Source: Pelargonium cotyledonis (Eukaryota > Streptophyta > Magnoliopsida > Geraniales > Geraniaceae). Taken from it: DNA of 43,069 nucleotides. The position numbers and the translations under genes were made by a program. Location: NCBI GenBank assembly GCA_036897625.1, contig JAYMTA010000092.1, forward strand, positions 1-43,069, read 5' to 3'. How positions within the stretch are numbered: position 1 is the first letter of the stretch; each line of letters starts with the position of its first letter. The notes under the pieces were generated by a model, which was not told where the DNA came from, made no database searches, and was given only the letters and a program-made list of their open reading frames with translations. Below are positions 32,201-43,069 of the stretch, piece after piece.

Positions 32201-32930
32201 TCCATTTCCAATACAATTTATCTGATAAGAACTATTGAGCTTGTTCCTTTCCTGCTGTGGTTGCTGCTCCACATCAATGTAGCGATCTATGGTATTATTG
32301 CTAGAGCAATTTGAAGAGCTTCCAGATGAACCATGGTAAATTCTAGAAGAACCAGAAGAGCTGGGCCTCTCTGATCCACATGCATTCAGACTAGCTGCAA
32401 CATCAAATTGTTGTGACTTGGCTCGCCTCTCAGGAGTAGGAGCATGACTACTGGCAAAACCCACAAATACAGTATTTAAGTATCAAGAAGCAATATCTTA
32501 TGTTGCAAATGAAGGACAATACAGAAACATTTTTCTTCTGCTTTTTTTTTTTTTTAATGGATAGTAGCATACTAGCATGTTAAAAATATTTAATAAATGG
32601 GTTCAAACTCTTCAGATTTAGCTCACTGAAGTCTCACCGAGATAAACGATTGGATTGCTGTTTCAAAGCCTTGCTAGTTCTACTTAAAGTGGATCGATTA
32701 TGATTGCTTGGGGAAGACAAGTTCCCATGTTCTAAGCCATCAACAAGAAAGGCAGCTGATGTCAACGTGCAGCTCCTCCGAAGACTCAAACTGTCACCGG
32801 ATTTCTGGCTATCAGATACTTGCTTCAGCGGTGAGTTCTGGCTATCAGATACTTGCTTCCGCGGTTTGGAAAAGAAATTCATCACTTTTCGGAAACTGTT
32901 CTCACTCTTTTCTCCAGTTTGATTTGTCAT
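29201..32930 (-). CDS. Plant-specific long coiled-coil protein, 4 coding exons, 933 aa
   Basis: Minus-strand exons: 32638-32930, 30467-32450, 30163-30369, 29201-29518; junctions are GT-AG and total 934 codons with the stop. The N-terminus (MTNQTGEKSENSFRKVMNFF) is basic and Ser-rich, with the local repeat KQVSDSQ; a Ser/Gly-rich linker follows (about residues 125-150). From about residue 330 to 690 and again 755-925 the sequence is rich in Glu, Lys, Leu and Arg with heptad spacing, a long coiled coil. It resembles uncharacterised plant proteins annotated as myosin-heavy-chain-related or centromere-protein-like; there is no motor, GRIP or membrane domain, so it is probably a structural or tethering protein. 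Its cellular role is unknown. The ATG lies directly after an intron acceptor (TTTACAG|ATG), so a 5' exon exists upstream. Confidence 0.9.
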
Positions 32931-34554
32931 CTGTAAATCTCAGATTGTAATTGCAAAGTGTGGCTTCTAGAAGCATCACTGGGACATGCACAGAAAATAA
33001 AGCACAACAATGAATAAAATTGAGAAAATAAAAGACACCCACAGAAACATCAATGGTTCTGCTAGGGCGTGAGGGCAGGTTATATGAACATCATAGGAAA
33101 TCAGATGCCGAGAAACAACCACATACACCTAATAGAAAAAAATTATGCTATAATGGGAGCTGTGATCATGAGAGGAACATTTTAACCTGAAGGAAATATT
33201 CCATATTTTATGATTCACTTGAAAAGCATTTGAAGAAAATGATAAATCAACAGCCAAATAGCAAAGAAAAAAGAAGTGTACTAAAATTAGTGACTAGAAA
33301 ATTCAGAGCCATAGCCTTTGAATAATAAGGGTTGCAACTTTACACGATAAAGCAAATAGAATTAGCCAAGAAATCAAAATAGCAGCTTCTGATTCTGTCA
33401 CAAAATATATAAACTCCAAAAAAACAAACATAAGAACTTTATGAAAAGCATAATGGTGCTCACACAATAACTTGAAAATATCCATGGAAGCAAACTACAG
33501 ATCTCTGTTCCATTTTATTTTATTTAAATCATTTTCCTGCAGAAGAACCTACAATGGATAAGGAAATTAGCAAGGAACAAGGACAAAAGAGGTTTCAAGA
33601 ACCACTATTTTACAAGAACTTTATTAAAAGAAAGAGAATCTTCAATTCAACACCTTAAAAAATAGAGCCAAGGTTTTCGCAATCTTGTAACTTTAATACC
33701 TAGTATTCCAAGGAACTGATTGGACGAATATATCTTTAGCATATAATTATGTGACAAGTATATGTAATTTTGCTTTTGAGAAAGGAAGCAGCAGGTGCCA
33801 AGAAAGTACAGTTTTATAGAGTTCAGGCACCACTTTTGTTGTAGAGAACCGCATACAAAGAAACTGAATCAAAAAATTTCACACCCCAGTAGCTCAATGA
33901 TTCAATCTCTCTAAGCACCAATAACCCTACACTGTTATAAAAATTCGGTATCACCCCCTTAAGATTTCAACCTTAATCCATCTTCTAGATTTAGCAAAGA
34001 TGGTACTAGTGGGCAACCACATGCAAAATAGAGTAAACAAACCAAACTAGATCACAACAACCTGACACCAAAAGGGTCAAATTGTTAACAAGCACGTTTA
34101 GCTAATTCAACAGCAAGGAGGCTTTTCATGAAGCCTCTGCTGGGTTAGTTTTTCATATCTACACTACTCATAATCTAAAACTCCACTTCAGTTCCAAAAA
34201 TTAATTTCCCTATAAGGCCTCTAATACAACCATTTTCTTAAACTCAATAAAAAGTTAGTCCTAGCTTGTTTGGTTCCTGAGAAACCAAAAAGCAAAAGAA
34301 GAATCAAAACTCTTGCCTAAAAGGCTACAACAAAAATCACAAACCCAATGAACAAGAAAACGAACCCCCAAAATACTAAATTCAATAAGAGAACCACACT
34401 CACCAGTAACCCAACAAAAATCTACTCTTCCCCTCCAACGATCAGCAACAAAACACACAAAGAAACTAACTTTCCTACAGAAGCAAAACCCAGAGTCAAA
34501 ACCACTGAACCTACAATAAAATTCCATGCAAGGAAACTAATAATATCCGCTTAC
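32931..34554 (-). other. Probable 1.6-kb leader intron of the coiled-coil gene
   Basis: The acceptor AGATTTACAG ends at 32931, immediately before the annotated ATG. A strong donor, TGTATG|GTAAGC, has its last exon base at 34555. Splicing these would join ATG to ATGACAAAT, in frame. The interior has no conserved coding content; the plus-strand frame at 34348-34695 lies opposite this transcript and shows no recognisable domain. Confidence 0.55.
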
Positions 34555-34759
34555 CATACACAGAAACGACGCTCCTCTCTTCTTAGAATGAATTCAAAAT
34601 TCAAAAAACACAGCTCGGAGTCACAAAAACTCCTAAATTTATGGCCCAGAAACAGAGAATCAATACACAGATACCAGCATTTACTGAGTCACTGAATTGA
34701 CGGCCGGCGCGAGTGACAAGTGAGATTCGATGGCCAAAAGCAATCAGATTTTGAAAAAA

Positions 34760-35790
34760 GAAATGGAGGGTTGTGAATTAAAACGACAGGAATTGGCGAT
34801 TACGAAAAGGGTTTGGAAGAGATTATGGTTTCGGCAGACGAAATGAATCGAATTTAATGATGGGAGAAAAGAGAGGGACACGCATAAACAACGTCCGGTT
34901 TGATACGAAAGAGCGTCAAGGGTAGTTTCGTCTTTTCATAAAGGTTTTAAAAGAAAAGCTTTGGTATAAAGTGGAGGAGCGGGATGGGACTTGGGTGTAC
35001 CCACCACCACTTTTTGAAACAATCACAAAATGTTACATTTTTTTTTTTTATATGACAAAATTGCACTTATTGATTTGTTTAAATACACATTAACTAGCGG
35101 TTTATTAAGTTAATTTTGTACAAGAGAGTGTTTTTAAATGACATTTGTTCATATGGATCGATTTGTGTTCGAAATGGATGATCGATATGTATTATCTTGC
35201 TTTACGTAGTAGTTCTGATGATTTTAGTAGATTTGACATCATCAACAATGATTTTTTAAGTTTGTCACTAAGTTTTACGAGAATGGATTCCTCTTCAGCT
35301 CGTCGTTTTGGGAATGGTGGCCCTATGTTTTAGCCTATCATTCCATTCTTTTGGACTTTTGTTCTTGGGACGGGTTTCTATCCCTTAAGTGGCTATGGAT
35401 GTTACGTTGTTTGATGGTTAATAATATATGTGAATTATTTATGAAAATATATTGAAATTTAATTTACTTTCATATCAATTTTAAAAAAATTGGTATATTG
35501 ATCATAAACCGAAGTCCAACGTTCTTAGATGTATCTCAAACTCGCCAGGGTTGTACACAAGCGTCTGCATTGCTCGGCCAATAGACGTGGACATTTTTAT
35601 TTCAGTTGAATTGTAACATTTTCTTATAATTAATGATGACGTGAAATTTATTTTTTAATTAAATAAAAAATGGTAGCAATTCATTTTGTTTTTATACTTT
35701 TGTTTCATATTTATGTCTTAAATTTCGCACCAAATTGTCATTAATTTATTGGTCCTCCTTTTCTCTAACTATCTCCCACAGTACCAATAC
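34760..35790. other. Promoter side of the coiled-coil gene and spacer
   Basis: The first ~150 bases probably contain the transcription start and promoter of the minus-strand gene; no clear TATA box was found. Beyond about 35000 the DNA is AT-rich. The 62-codon open stretch at 35145-35333 has no recognisable content. Confidence 0.4.
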
Positions 35791-35792
35791 TA

Positions 35793-35824
35793 ACTAGTAT
35801 TTGATCCTGTGCGTTGCGCGGGTA
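35793..35824 (-). mobile_element. Probable Helitron 3' end
   Basis: On the minus strand a GC-rich hairpin (CCCGCGC-AAC-GCACAGG, five of seven pairs) is followed after eight bases by CTAG and then T. This is the layout of a Helitron 3' terminus (hairpin, then CTRR, inserted before T). The two mispaired stem positions are both explained by C-to-T changes at CpG sites. The other end, a TC start further right, was not identified. Confidence 0.45.
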
Positions 35825-36499
35825 TAGTAAACCTAAATTTTAACAAAATATATTATTCATCTGATAAAAATGTTTGACATATTAGAATTTGTATTTATTT
35901 TAATAACTTTCTACAAATCAAATAATTCATCTAAATAGAAGTGTAGGTGTGGAAAATTTGAATAAATATTTACTTGAATGATTTACTACAAATTGCTTTT
36001 GTCTAACGTCATTATCTACTCATATAAAACTTGAAATTTTGAATAATTAGAATGCAATTTTATATCAAATTAAACCATTTATAATATACTTTTACTAATT
36101 TAAAGCTTTAATTTAAAGTGCATATGTCCATTAGTAGTTTAGATTGTTGGTGTAAGTACATGTCTTTCCCCTAAAAAAAAAACTCATTATGCTTAGAATG
36201 AGCTGTCAGTGAGTAAGTAAAGTTTACTGAAGTGTTAAATTAGCCTAAACCATTTATCCTCAATGATTCTAAGTCCACTAACACTTGTGGGTTTAAGACC
36301 ATAAACGACTTCTAAAAAACATTGCGGTAGCTTAAATGGATTTGTTGCAAAAGAAGCACACATTCATCTTGATTTTGTTTGCTAATTAACTATTGTTATT
36401 CAAATGTCAGCCAATTTTATCTTCTTGAGCACATATATAATTATATGTTTATGATTCACGTGTTATAGCTTCTTAAGCTTAGGCATGTATGGTGTATGA

Positions 36500-36660
36500 G
36501 AGTAATAAGGATGTTTATAAAGTCTCATATTGAAAATATGTAAAAATCATGTAATGAATGGGTGATATATAAAACTTGGAAGATTTTGTTAGAATCCCAC
36601 ATTAGAAAAATAGAAAAATCATTGAGTTTGTAACTCCTATATAAACATAGTGATATAACC
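36500..36660 (+). repeat. LTR-like stretch with TCCCACATTAGAAAAATAG motif
   Basis: AGTCTCATATTGAAAATATG...GTGATATATAAAAC and GAATCCCACATTAGAAAAATAG...CTCCTATATAAACAT are two diverged copies of the 'cccacattggaaaa ... tatataa' text common in plant LTRs and promoters of repeats. They are about 90 bases apart. No primer-binding site was seen. Confidence 0.3.
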
Positions 36661-37385
36661 TATATAGATTAGTTATTGTCATATCTAAGACTAATACCTA
36701 TTGTTATCAGTTAATAAGACGACTTTTTGTAACTTATGAGATATGAAGAGACTCTCAATGAGAAGGCTAGAAATGTTAAACTTGGTGATGTGACATCTTC
36801 AAGTTTAACATACATATGTTTAGGTTTAAAAATGAAATTTGACATATTTATTGAGGAAAGATTATTGTGGCATGTAGCCTTTTCTCATGAATTGTGCGTG
36901 TGCTTGACGTGGCACACTGTGTACCATTGATACCATTAAAATCCGTTTCTATTAAGGTATTTAGGGTTTCAGAAAGAAATGGAGAACCGAATAACCAATG
37001 ACAAATTGTTACTGCTTTTATGTTAAAAACTATTACCTCATAAATTACATAGGAAATAGCTTGAAATCCATTTATCTATCGTGGCAACACCTAATCATCA
37101 ACATATAAATATTTATTTAATTTAACAAATTTCATGTCAATTTTATTTTAAGTAACTGTGCAGTAAGTATTTTTGGATGACTAATTAGAAACGAAATTGT
37201 TCAATAAAATGACGTAATTGAACAAAAACTAAATTAGATATCAATTAATTTGAAAGAAATAAAATTGACACTTCTCCTTTTAAACAATATCTTTCATATT
37301 TTTAGCAATTCGAATGTGCATGTAACCTATAAGTAACATGTTTAAATGTAGTTATAACTCGAGTCCATTTGTTTTCACGAAAAAA
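36661..37385. other. Intergenic DNA, nothing recognised
   Basis: AT-rich with no supported gene. The open stretch 36736-36930 (64 codons) shows no domain and sits in repeat-like DNA. Confidence 0.4.
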
Positions 37386-37776
37386 GTTCAAAATGGTCTC
37401 TGAACTATCTAATTCGTGCCATTTTGGTTCATAAACTATTAAACGTGTCATTTCAACCCAAAAGATAGGTGAAACTTGAAAGAGCCGTTATAGTCACGTT
37501 TACAAAAACCAAGCCCCATTAGGACATTCCGTCAATATTGACGGAATTTGTTAAGTCTTGATGACGTGGATTTTAAAAAAAATATTTTTTTTGATGAAAA
37601 TTTAACGGTTTTGTCAGTGATTTTGACCTAATATCCTGATATGGCTTAGTTTTTGAAAACGTTTTGAGTTTTGACTATAATGACTCTTTCGCCTATCCTT
37701 TGAATTGAAATGACATGTTTGATAGTTTAGAGACCAAAATGGCACGAACTGAATAGTTTATGGATTATTTTTGACA
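37386..37776. mobile_element. Foldback element, about 390 bp
   Basis: The left arm and the reverse complement of the right arm match over some 150 bases: TTCGTGCCATTTTGGT, TAAACTAT, ATGTCATTTCAA, GATAGG-GAAA, AAAAAC-AAGCC. Near the centre is a separate perfect 20-base palindrome, TTCCGTCAATATTGACGGAA (37527-37546). There is no coding frame. Such a structure could fold into a long hairpin and, if transcribed, be a source of small RNA. Confidence 0.8.
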
Positions 37777-38220
37777 TTTCTCCTTGTTTTTATTGTTACA
37801 GTCCATAAGATAATATGGTATTGTTTGTTTCGTCTATATCAAATGTATAAATGCAAAATGTACATAGAATTAGTTGAAATGGTTTCTTTTTTTTTTTAAT
37901 CAGTTAAGCTATACAACATGGGGTAGCTCTCACATATAAACCTAAATAACTCACTCCATACCGCATGGGGGGAGACTCGAACCTGAGATCTCTATGGAAA
38001 TTTGAAACATTTAAATATTTGACTCAACCTGTTTTGCTAGTTGAAACGAGTTAAAGTTGACGTGTATAATAAAATTAAATTAAAAAAAGAAAAGTGTTTG
38101 GTGAACTTTCTGTACATATATATGGGCAAGAGAAACATGAAAGATAATCTTAAAGAAAAGTGTGAATGGGATGAATGTTGCATCCATAATATCACAGGGA
38201 TAAGGAATTTAATATTAGGT

Positions 38221-38487
38221 TGTGTTTGAGAATTTTAATTTGATTTGAAATTCATCATTTGAAATTTTGAATTTGAAATGTTGTATTTCAAATATAAATA
38301 TAATGTTTGGGAAACAACAGAATTTCAAATGACAAGGTAAGAGCTGTCATTTGAAATTTCATGTTATAAGACATGTTTTGAATGTTATTGGATTTGACTC
38401 AAATTCAAATCCAAATTCTTGGAGTTCTCAAACATCTCATTTAATTCAAATCTAGAATTTTAAATCAAATGATGGTTCTCAAACACA
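38221..38487. mobile_element. 267-bp MITE, copy 2
   Basis: The termini are TGTGTTTGAGAA and TTCTCAAACACA, a perfect 12-base inverted repeat. The whole element matches that at 11536-11801 in the Rieske intron. This copy has the better-preserved ends. Confidence 0.85.
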
Positions 38488-39490
38488 CCATTATATTAAT
38501 TAACATTAAGGTTCGACTACCCAACCAGCCAATGCACATCTTCATATATACACATATACATGTCACTGGTCAAATTGTACCTCATGAAAAATAAAATAGA
38601 CTGAAACTGATTCATTTAATCACATTTAAAGCCATATGAATCCATAAGACCATACTCTAAACACCATTTGATCATATGAGAATAAATAAATTTCACAAAA
38701 CCACAAACTAAATACCCTGTCATTGCCAGATAATTCAGCTGCACTTTTCATGTTTTGCCCACAAAATGCACAAAATTTCTCTTTGAAGAATTTGACTTTT
38801 ATTTTTCTTCATGTACTTACACCATTTATATTTTGGCTTTTGCCTGTTTTGGTGAAGCCATTTTAAAATCACAATAAGTGATAAAACTAATTAAATGAAA
38901 AAAAAATCTGAATCAAATTTATACATAAACGTATCAAGTCATATTGGGTCGAACGGTTTAAGATATTTGAATTTTCTTCAAACTCAGTAATTTGAGTCTT
39001 TTTCATGTTGGTATGAAGTGAAATTTATAGGTTAGAAGGGAAGAGTTGCTCTTGTTGTTTAACTCAACTAATAAAAAGATATATATACTTAGACGAGGTC
39101 TCAAAATCTAGTCTCTCATTCAAATGTTTGTCCCAGCTTGTGATTTCACCCATTTAAAGACTTCAATAGTAAATTTTAATTCTTTTTTTTAATGTTCAAA
39201 GCAAATACTTCATCGTTCTTAAAACTGGTGTTTTCATTTAATTAATGATGTGCATTTACTCTTTTATCATCATACACATGCGTTCTAACAATAAACTTGA
39301 TTCACATTATCTAAATAATTGTAGGGGCACTATCGGTAATGCATACATTTGTTTTGGGATTAGTATAATGTACCAATACAATAATTAAGAGAGTTTTATG
39401 CAACATTATTGTAGTACTAATAATATTGGAAAGTAGATTATATGTGAAGTAATTAGTTTTGAAACATGCATGGGGATGGGCCACCATTTT
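38488..39490. other. Intergenic DNA, nothing recognised
   Basis: AT-rich DNA with no gene or clear repeat boundary. Confidence 0.4.
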
Positions 39491-39515
39491 GATGATGATG
39501 ATGATGATGATGATG
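39491..39515. repeat. (GAT)8 microsatellite
   Basis: Eight uninterrupted GAT units; no gene spans it. Confidence 0.95.
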
Positions 39516-40992
39516 CCAAGACATGTATCCCTCAAATTTAGGTACCCTTTTATCACAATTTCAGGTGAGGTGCAATAATAATCACAACCCCAAGCATAAA
39601 CATGGTATGATGTTCACAATGGTGATTATTAATTAAGTTAATTAAAACTCAAACAAAAGACCATAAAGTTAGTTATACTTGTGACACTTTTCTCTGAGCA
39701 TGTTTGTTGTCCAGGTGATGGCATAGTACAAAGTAACTTGTTTAGAAAACAATAGTTTTTGGATGGTTAATAAATTTTACGTAGGATAAAATTGTAAAAT
39801 TTGTCTACATTTGATAAATGAGTTTGGATGTGTACATGGTAATTGGAGTTGCGAAGTGTGTCACCATAGCTTCTATATTGGTCCACATATCTATGTGCGA
39901 AGTTGGTTCACTTATCAGTTCATAATATTTATTTAATTATTTAAATTTTGAGGTTAAAGTTAAATACGCCGTTACTTCATATATAAGTTAGATTTTTCAC
40001 CTAAAAGGTTAAAGTTTTGAGTTACATTTAAATTTAACATGATTAGTTTCGATTGTGTTAATATATGTTTTTTGGATCAACAAAAAAGTTCGAATATAAG
40101 ATATCAAAAGAATGCAGAACGCTTAAACGCATGACCTAACCTGTCTTGGTTGTCGATTGTGTTAATGACAATTTCAAAACAGTTATATAAAAATTTGGCA
40201 TGATTAGGTTATTGAGAGAACATTTGTAACTCCTAATTTAAACTTGAAAAAAAAATTTATTGTTGGTATAGAAAGAGGTAAAGTTGGGACATATCGTCGC
40301 AAGGTTAAATAAAATGGTTATGATATAAAAAAGCAAGAAATGTAACTTAAAAAGTGGCGATAAAAAATATATATATATTATATGAATTCAGCGTGATATT
40401 CTGCTCCCACAAATTTATTTGAGTAATTTACTTAATATTTTAATTTGACTCATATTCATTTTTTTTCTTCATAATATCATATATAAAAAAAATTAGGAAA
40501 AGTATTTTTCCTTGTATAGATTTTTACATGTATTATTACATGTATTTCATATTGATAATGAAAATGTTTAGCGTATAAAATGGATAAGTTTCAATATTTT
40601 AATGAATTTATTACAAATATTAATATTTTGTACCTATTTTATTATAGATCTTCCAAAAAAATCGATTGAATTTTTCCCATAAAATTTGAAGTATTATAAT
40701 AAGCGTTTGCAACTTGTTAATGTATAACTCGTAAACGTTTGTATACTAAAAATTGTAAACATAATTTTTCTTCGCTTAAATCGATAAATGTAAGTAAATA
40801 TATTACAACATTGAAAAATATCTATTTTTTACTCTAAACATTTTCATTATTTCTACCAAATACATGAAAAATACATGTAAATAAAATACATATGTGAATA
40901 CTCATCCAAAAAATTATACTAATTAATTTGTATGTTGTTTTTTTTAAGGAAAAAAGTGAAATATTATTAATCACTTAAATCATCAAATAACA
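39516..40992. other. Intergenic DNA with one TRIM-like LTR relic
   Basis: At about 39960-40045 the text CATATATAAGTTAGATTTTTCACCTA, GGTTAAAGTTTTGAGTT, AATTTAACATGATTAG resembles the second half of the 112-base repeat in Nit1 intron 1, including the start of its primer-binding site. The rest is very AT-rich with short (TA)n runs near 40368. Confidence 0.35.
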
Positions 40993-41560
40993 AGTCAAAT
41001 AGAGGAATAGAACTCTGGGGACCAATCCATTCTACATAACCAGATGATCGCGCTAGACAGTGGGCAACTTGATTCACTCTTCTCCTAACAAAAACGAAAT
41101 CTATACTATCAAACTAAGAAGTTAAAGACAAGATATCTCCGTAAATCAGTCTCAAGGCACTGAAATCTCCCCCTCCCCCACCCCCCCAGGTCAGATAGAG
41201 GAATAGAACTCTAGGGACCAATCCATCCTACATAACCAGATGATCGCGCCAGACAGTGGGCAACTTGATTCGCTCTTCTCCTAACAAGAACGAAGTCTAT
41301 ACTTTCAAACTAAGAAGTTAAATAAATCAGTCTCAAGGCAATGAAATCACCCCCCCTCTCTCGATCTTGAAAGTGTGGACAACCTGACGAACATCAGACT
41401 TTGCAATAATGTTACTACACCCTTGCTCAATGATCAAGCCTGAGTGCTTCCTTGATAGTTAGTGCTTCCACCAAACAATGATCGAGTGAGCATTGTCGGT
41501 CTGCACAGTCGCCACCCGGCACCTCCCGGAATGGTTCTAGATCACTGAACCTCTGTTGGA
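40993..41560 (-). pseudogene. RNase H-like domain relic of a retroelement, with internal tandem duplication
   Basis: Read on the minus strand, 41040-41120 gives FDSIDFVFVRRRVNQVAHCL followed by ARSSGYVEWIGP, the C-terminal signature of plant non-LTR retroelement RNase H domains. A second copy of the same segment lies 196 bases to the right (FESIDFVLVRRRANQVAHCL), separated by C-rich DNA. Further upstream on the minus strand (to about 41560) remnants such as EQGCSNIIAKSDVRQVVHTF match the middle of the domain. Stops and frameshifts are present in both copies, so it is dead. Confidence 0.75.
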
Positions 41561-41569
41561 CACAATACT

Positions 41570-42870
41570 GACTGATTAGTTTAAGTCTTCAAAATTATTT
41601 TATTTCGAATATATATCATTTTTATTGATAGTTAAAGGATCAATATCACCAATAGTACACAAACTTTAGCATAATACTCAGTTTCACACACAAAGCTTTA
41701 AAAAAGTTAATTACGTACATAAACTTTCAACTACAACCCAAGTTAATACAATTAACTTTTCCATGAAGTAACATATAAAGAATGATAAAATTGACACATA
41801 AGCATTGCGACTTATTTTCTCATATCAATTAAAAAATCATGCTCTTTCTCGCATTCAAAAATATTTTATAAAAATTATTGATTTGATTGATTTCAACATA
41901 AATTATGAAAGTGCTTTAAATAAAATAATGGTTGTGACTTGTGAGGAGTCAATTTTGTAACCACCAATAAAAAGGACGAAGAAGCCCATAGGCCCATCGA
42001 ATGATGGGCCTCATTTCATGAAATGGGTTGTCCCTGAATAATATTGTGACAACCTCTTTATCACTAAATACCCTATAATTATTATCCAAACTATCAATTC
42101 AATAATAAATTTAAAAAGAAAAAATGCTACTTGACCCAAAATTTGCACAAAATGATGTGCCAATCTACTTAACACATTTATATTTTATATTTTTGTAATT
42201 TAAAATTAAGTTTAAATGATAAAATTCTGACATATAATTTCATCACTCTCTCATGAATTTGGAGCCATTTTGGGTCCCTGAATTTTTAACCCAAAATATA
42301 AGAGACAATAATTATTTTAGGTCAGTATGTGAAAATTCAGGAATCATTTAACGTTAAATAAAAGTTTAAGAACTAAAGTGGGATCGAAATACGAAAGTTC
42401 ATAGACCAATTAGAAAAAATTTAGAGACCAAACCAAGTCAAGACATAAAATTTCAAAGACCAAATTGATTTTTCTTTTTTTTTTTTTTTACCATTTTTGA
42501 AGAAAAATAATGAATGTGGAACCAACTATTATCAGAGTAATTGATTTAAGATATTTGCTATTTTAGAGATCTCATGTTCGAATCTCGAACTATACGCTGA
42601 CTTATAATAAAAATATAATGAATGTGGAGCCATTATTTGAAATAGAAAGAAAAAGAAAAGAGATAGTTGATAATTATTGTATGATGTACTTATCTCAATT
42701 CATTGTGGTCCATTTGCCTCATATATTATGAGTCATTACTTTACCTATTGAAGATTGCAAATCTCAATTAATCAGTTTTGTTTGTGAAGTTTGATTCAAA
42801 TTATTATGTTTGTAAAGTTATATATATACGAGAAAATAGAATATGAGAAAATAGAATATGAGTCAATATT
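41570..42870. other. Intergenic DNA with diverged repeat text
   Basis: No gene is supported. 41620-41770 (ATCAATATCACCAATAGTACACAAACTTT...) and 42250-42480 (GGGTCCCTGAATTTTTAACC, GAGACCAAACCAAG) resemble arms of foldback repeats like that at 37386, but I could not pair their ends. Confidence 0.35.
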
Positions 42871-42872
42871 TT

Positions 42873-43031
42873 TTGGGTTTAGCCTAAACCAAGCTAATGA
42901 GGTGATGACATCTCAAATAGTTTCACTCATACCCACCCAAGTGAATTGGTGGGAGCGGAGCGATCCGCACGGATCCAATTATTTTAATGTGGTGTCACCA
43001 CCTCATTGGTGGTTTAGCCTAAGCCAAAAAT
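42873..43031. mobile_element. MITE with ~40-bp inverted ends, about 160 bp
   Basis: The left end (GGTTTAGCCTAAACCAAGCT, then AATGAGGTGATGACA) and the reverse complement of the right end (GGCTTAGGCTAAACCACC, then AATGAGGTGGTGACA) are inverted repeats with few differences. The loop contains GATCCGCACGGATC, a small palindrome. No coding capacity; no clear target duplication. Confidence 0.75.
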
Positions 43032-43069
43032 TAATTGGCTTAGCCTCCCTTTTTCCATATATGTATAAT

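Noticed and set aside
34348-34695. 115-codon plus-strand frame
   Set aside because: Low-complexity Thr/Lys/Asn-rich text opposite the leader intron and leader exon of the coiled-coil gene; no sign of a gene.
37960-38000. GAGACTCGAACCTGAGATCTC resembling a tRNA T-arm
   Set aside because: No cloverleaf can be built around it; this wording is common in plant repeat relics and recurs near 27390 and 42560.
1-43069. CRISPR arrays, bacterial operons, riboswitches, integrated viral genes, rRNA genes
   Set aside because: Nothing of these kinds was seen; the window is ordinary plant nuclear DNA with short tandem repeats and transposon relics.

Overview
The window is nuclear DNA from a flowering plant, almost certainly a eudicot. 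The genes are split by short GT-AG introns, the intergenic DNA is AT-rich and full of decayed transposons, and the encoded proteins are plant-specific or plant-type (an ORTHRUS/VIM methylation reader, an ATS3 embryo-specific protein, a mitochondrial Rieske protein with a plant-type presequence). A woody rosid such as a Rosaceae species would fit, but the sequence alone does not prove it.

Layout. 1-5.3 kb is gene-poor: a 20-bp tandem repeat, unassigned DNA, and on the minus strand a decayed exon of a GT47 (IRX10-like) xylan glycosyltransferase. 5.5-9.2 kb (+) is a six-exon Sec14/CRAL-TRIO lipid-transfer gene whose 2-kb first intron is built from about eight degenerate ~190-bp tandem units. 10.0-12.5 kb (-) is the two-exon gene for the mitochondrial Rieske iron-sulfur protein of complex III; its 1.7-kb intron holds three MITE-like elements and a 47-T run. 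14.4-19.4 kb (+) is a nine-exon ORTHRUS/VIM E3 ubiquitin ligase (PHD-RING-SRA-RING), the plant counterpart of UHRF1, which reads methylated DNA. 19.6-21.0 kb is a ~1.36-kb element with 200-250-bp inverted ends. 21.6-24.7 kb (+) is a nine-exon Nit1-type amidase (deaminated glutathione amidase). This copy carries a one-base deletion two codons before the catalytic cysteine, and a TRIM-like miniature retrotransposon sits in its first intron. 25.06-25.83 kb is a non-autonomous DNA transposon dense in CGATAC/GTATCG motifs. 26.5 kb (+) encodes a small lysine-rich protein of unknown function with a ribosome-biogenesis-like promoter. 28.1 kb (+) encodes a secreted ATS3 protein. 29.2-34.6 kb (-) is a long coiled-coil protein gene, apparently with its first ATG in a separate leader exon. 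34.9-43.1 kb has no gene I can support. It holds a probable Helitron end, a foldback element, a second copy of the Rieske-intron MITE, an RNase H relic with a tandem duplication, and another MITE.

The genes do not form a pathway; this is a normal plant gene neighbourhood with unrelated housekeeping genes. The main points of interest are the frameshift at the Nit1 active site (with a cryptic in-frame splice acceptor that could bypass it), the repeat-built intron, and several small mobile elements lodged in introns. Exon boundaries were deduced by hand from GT-AG sites, reading-frame continuity and recalled family sequences; no search or alignment tool was used.
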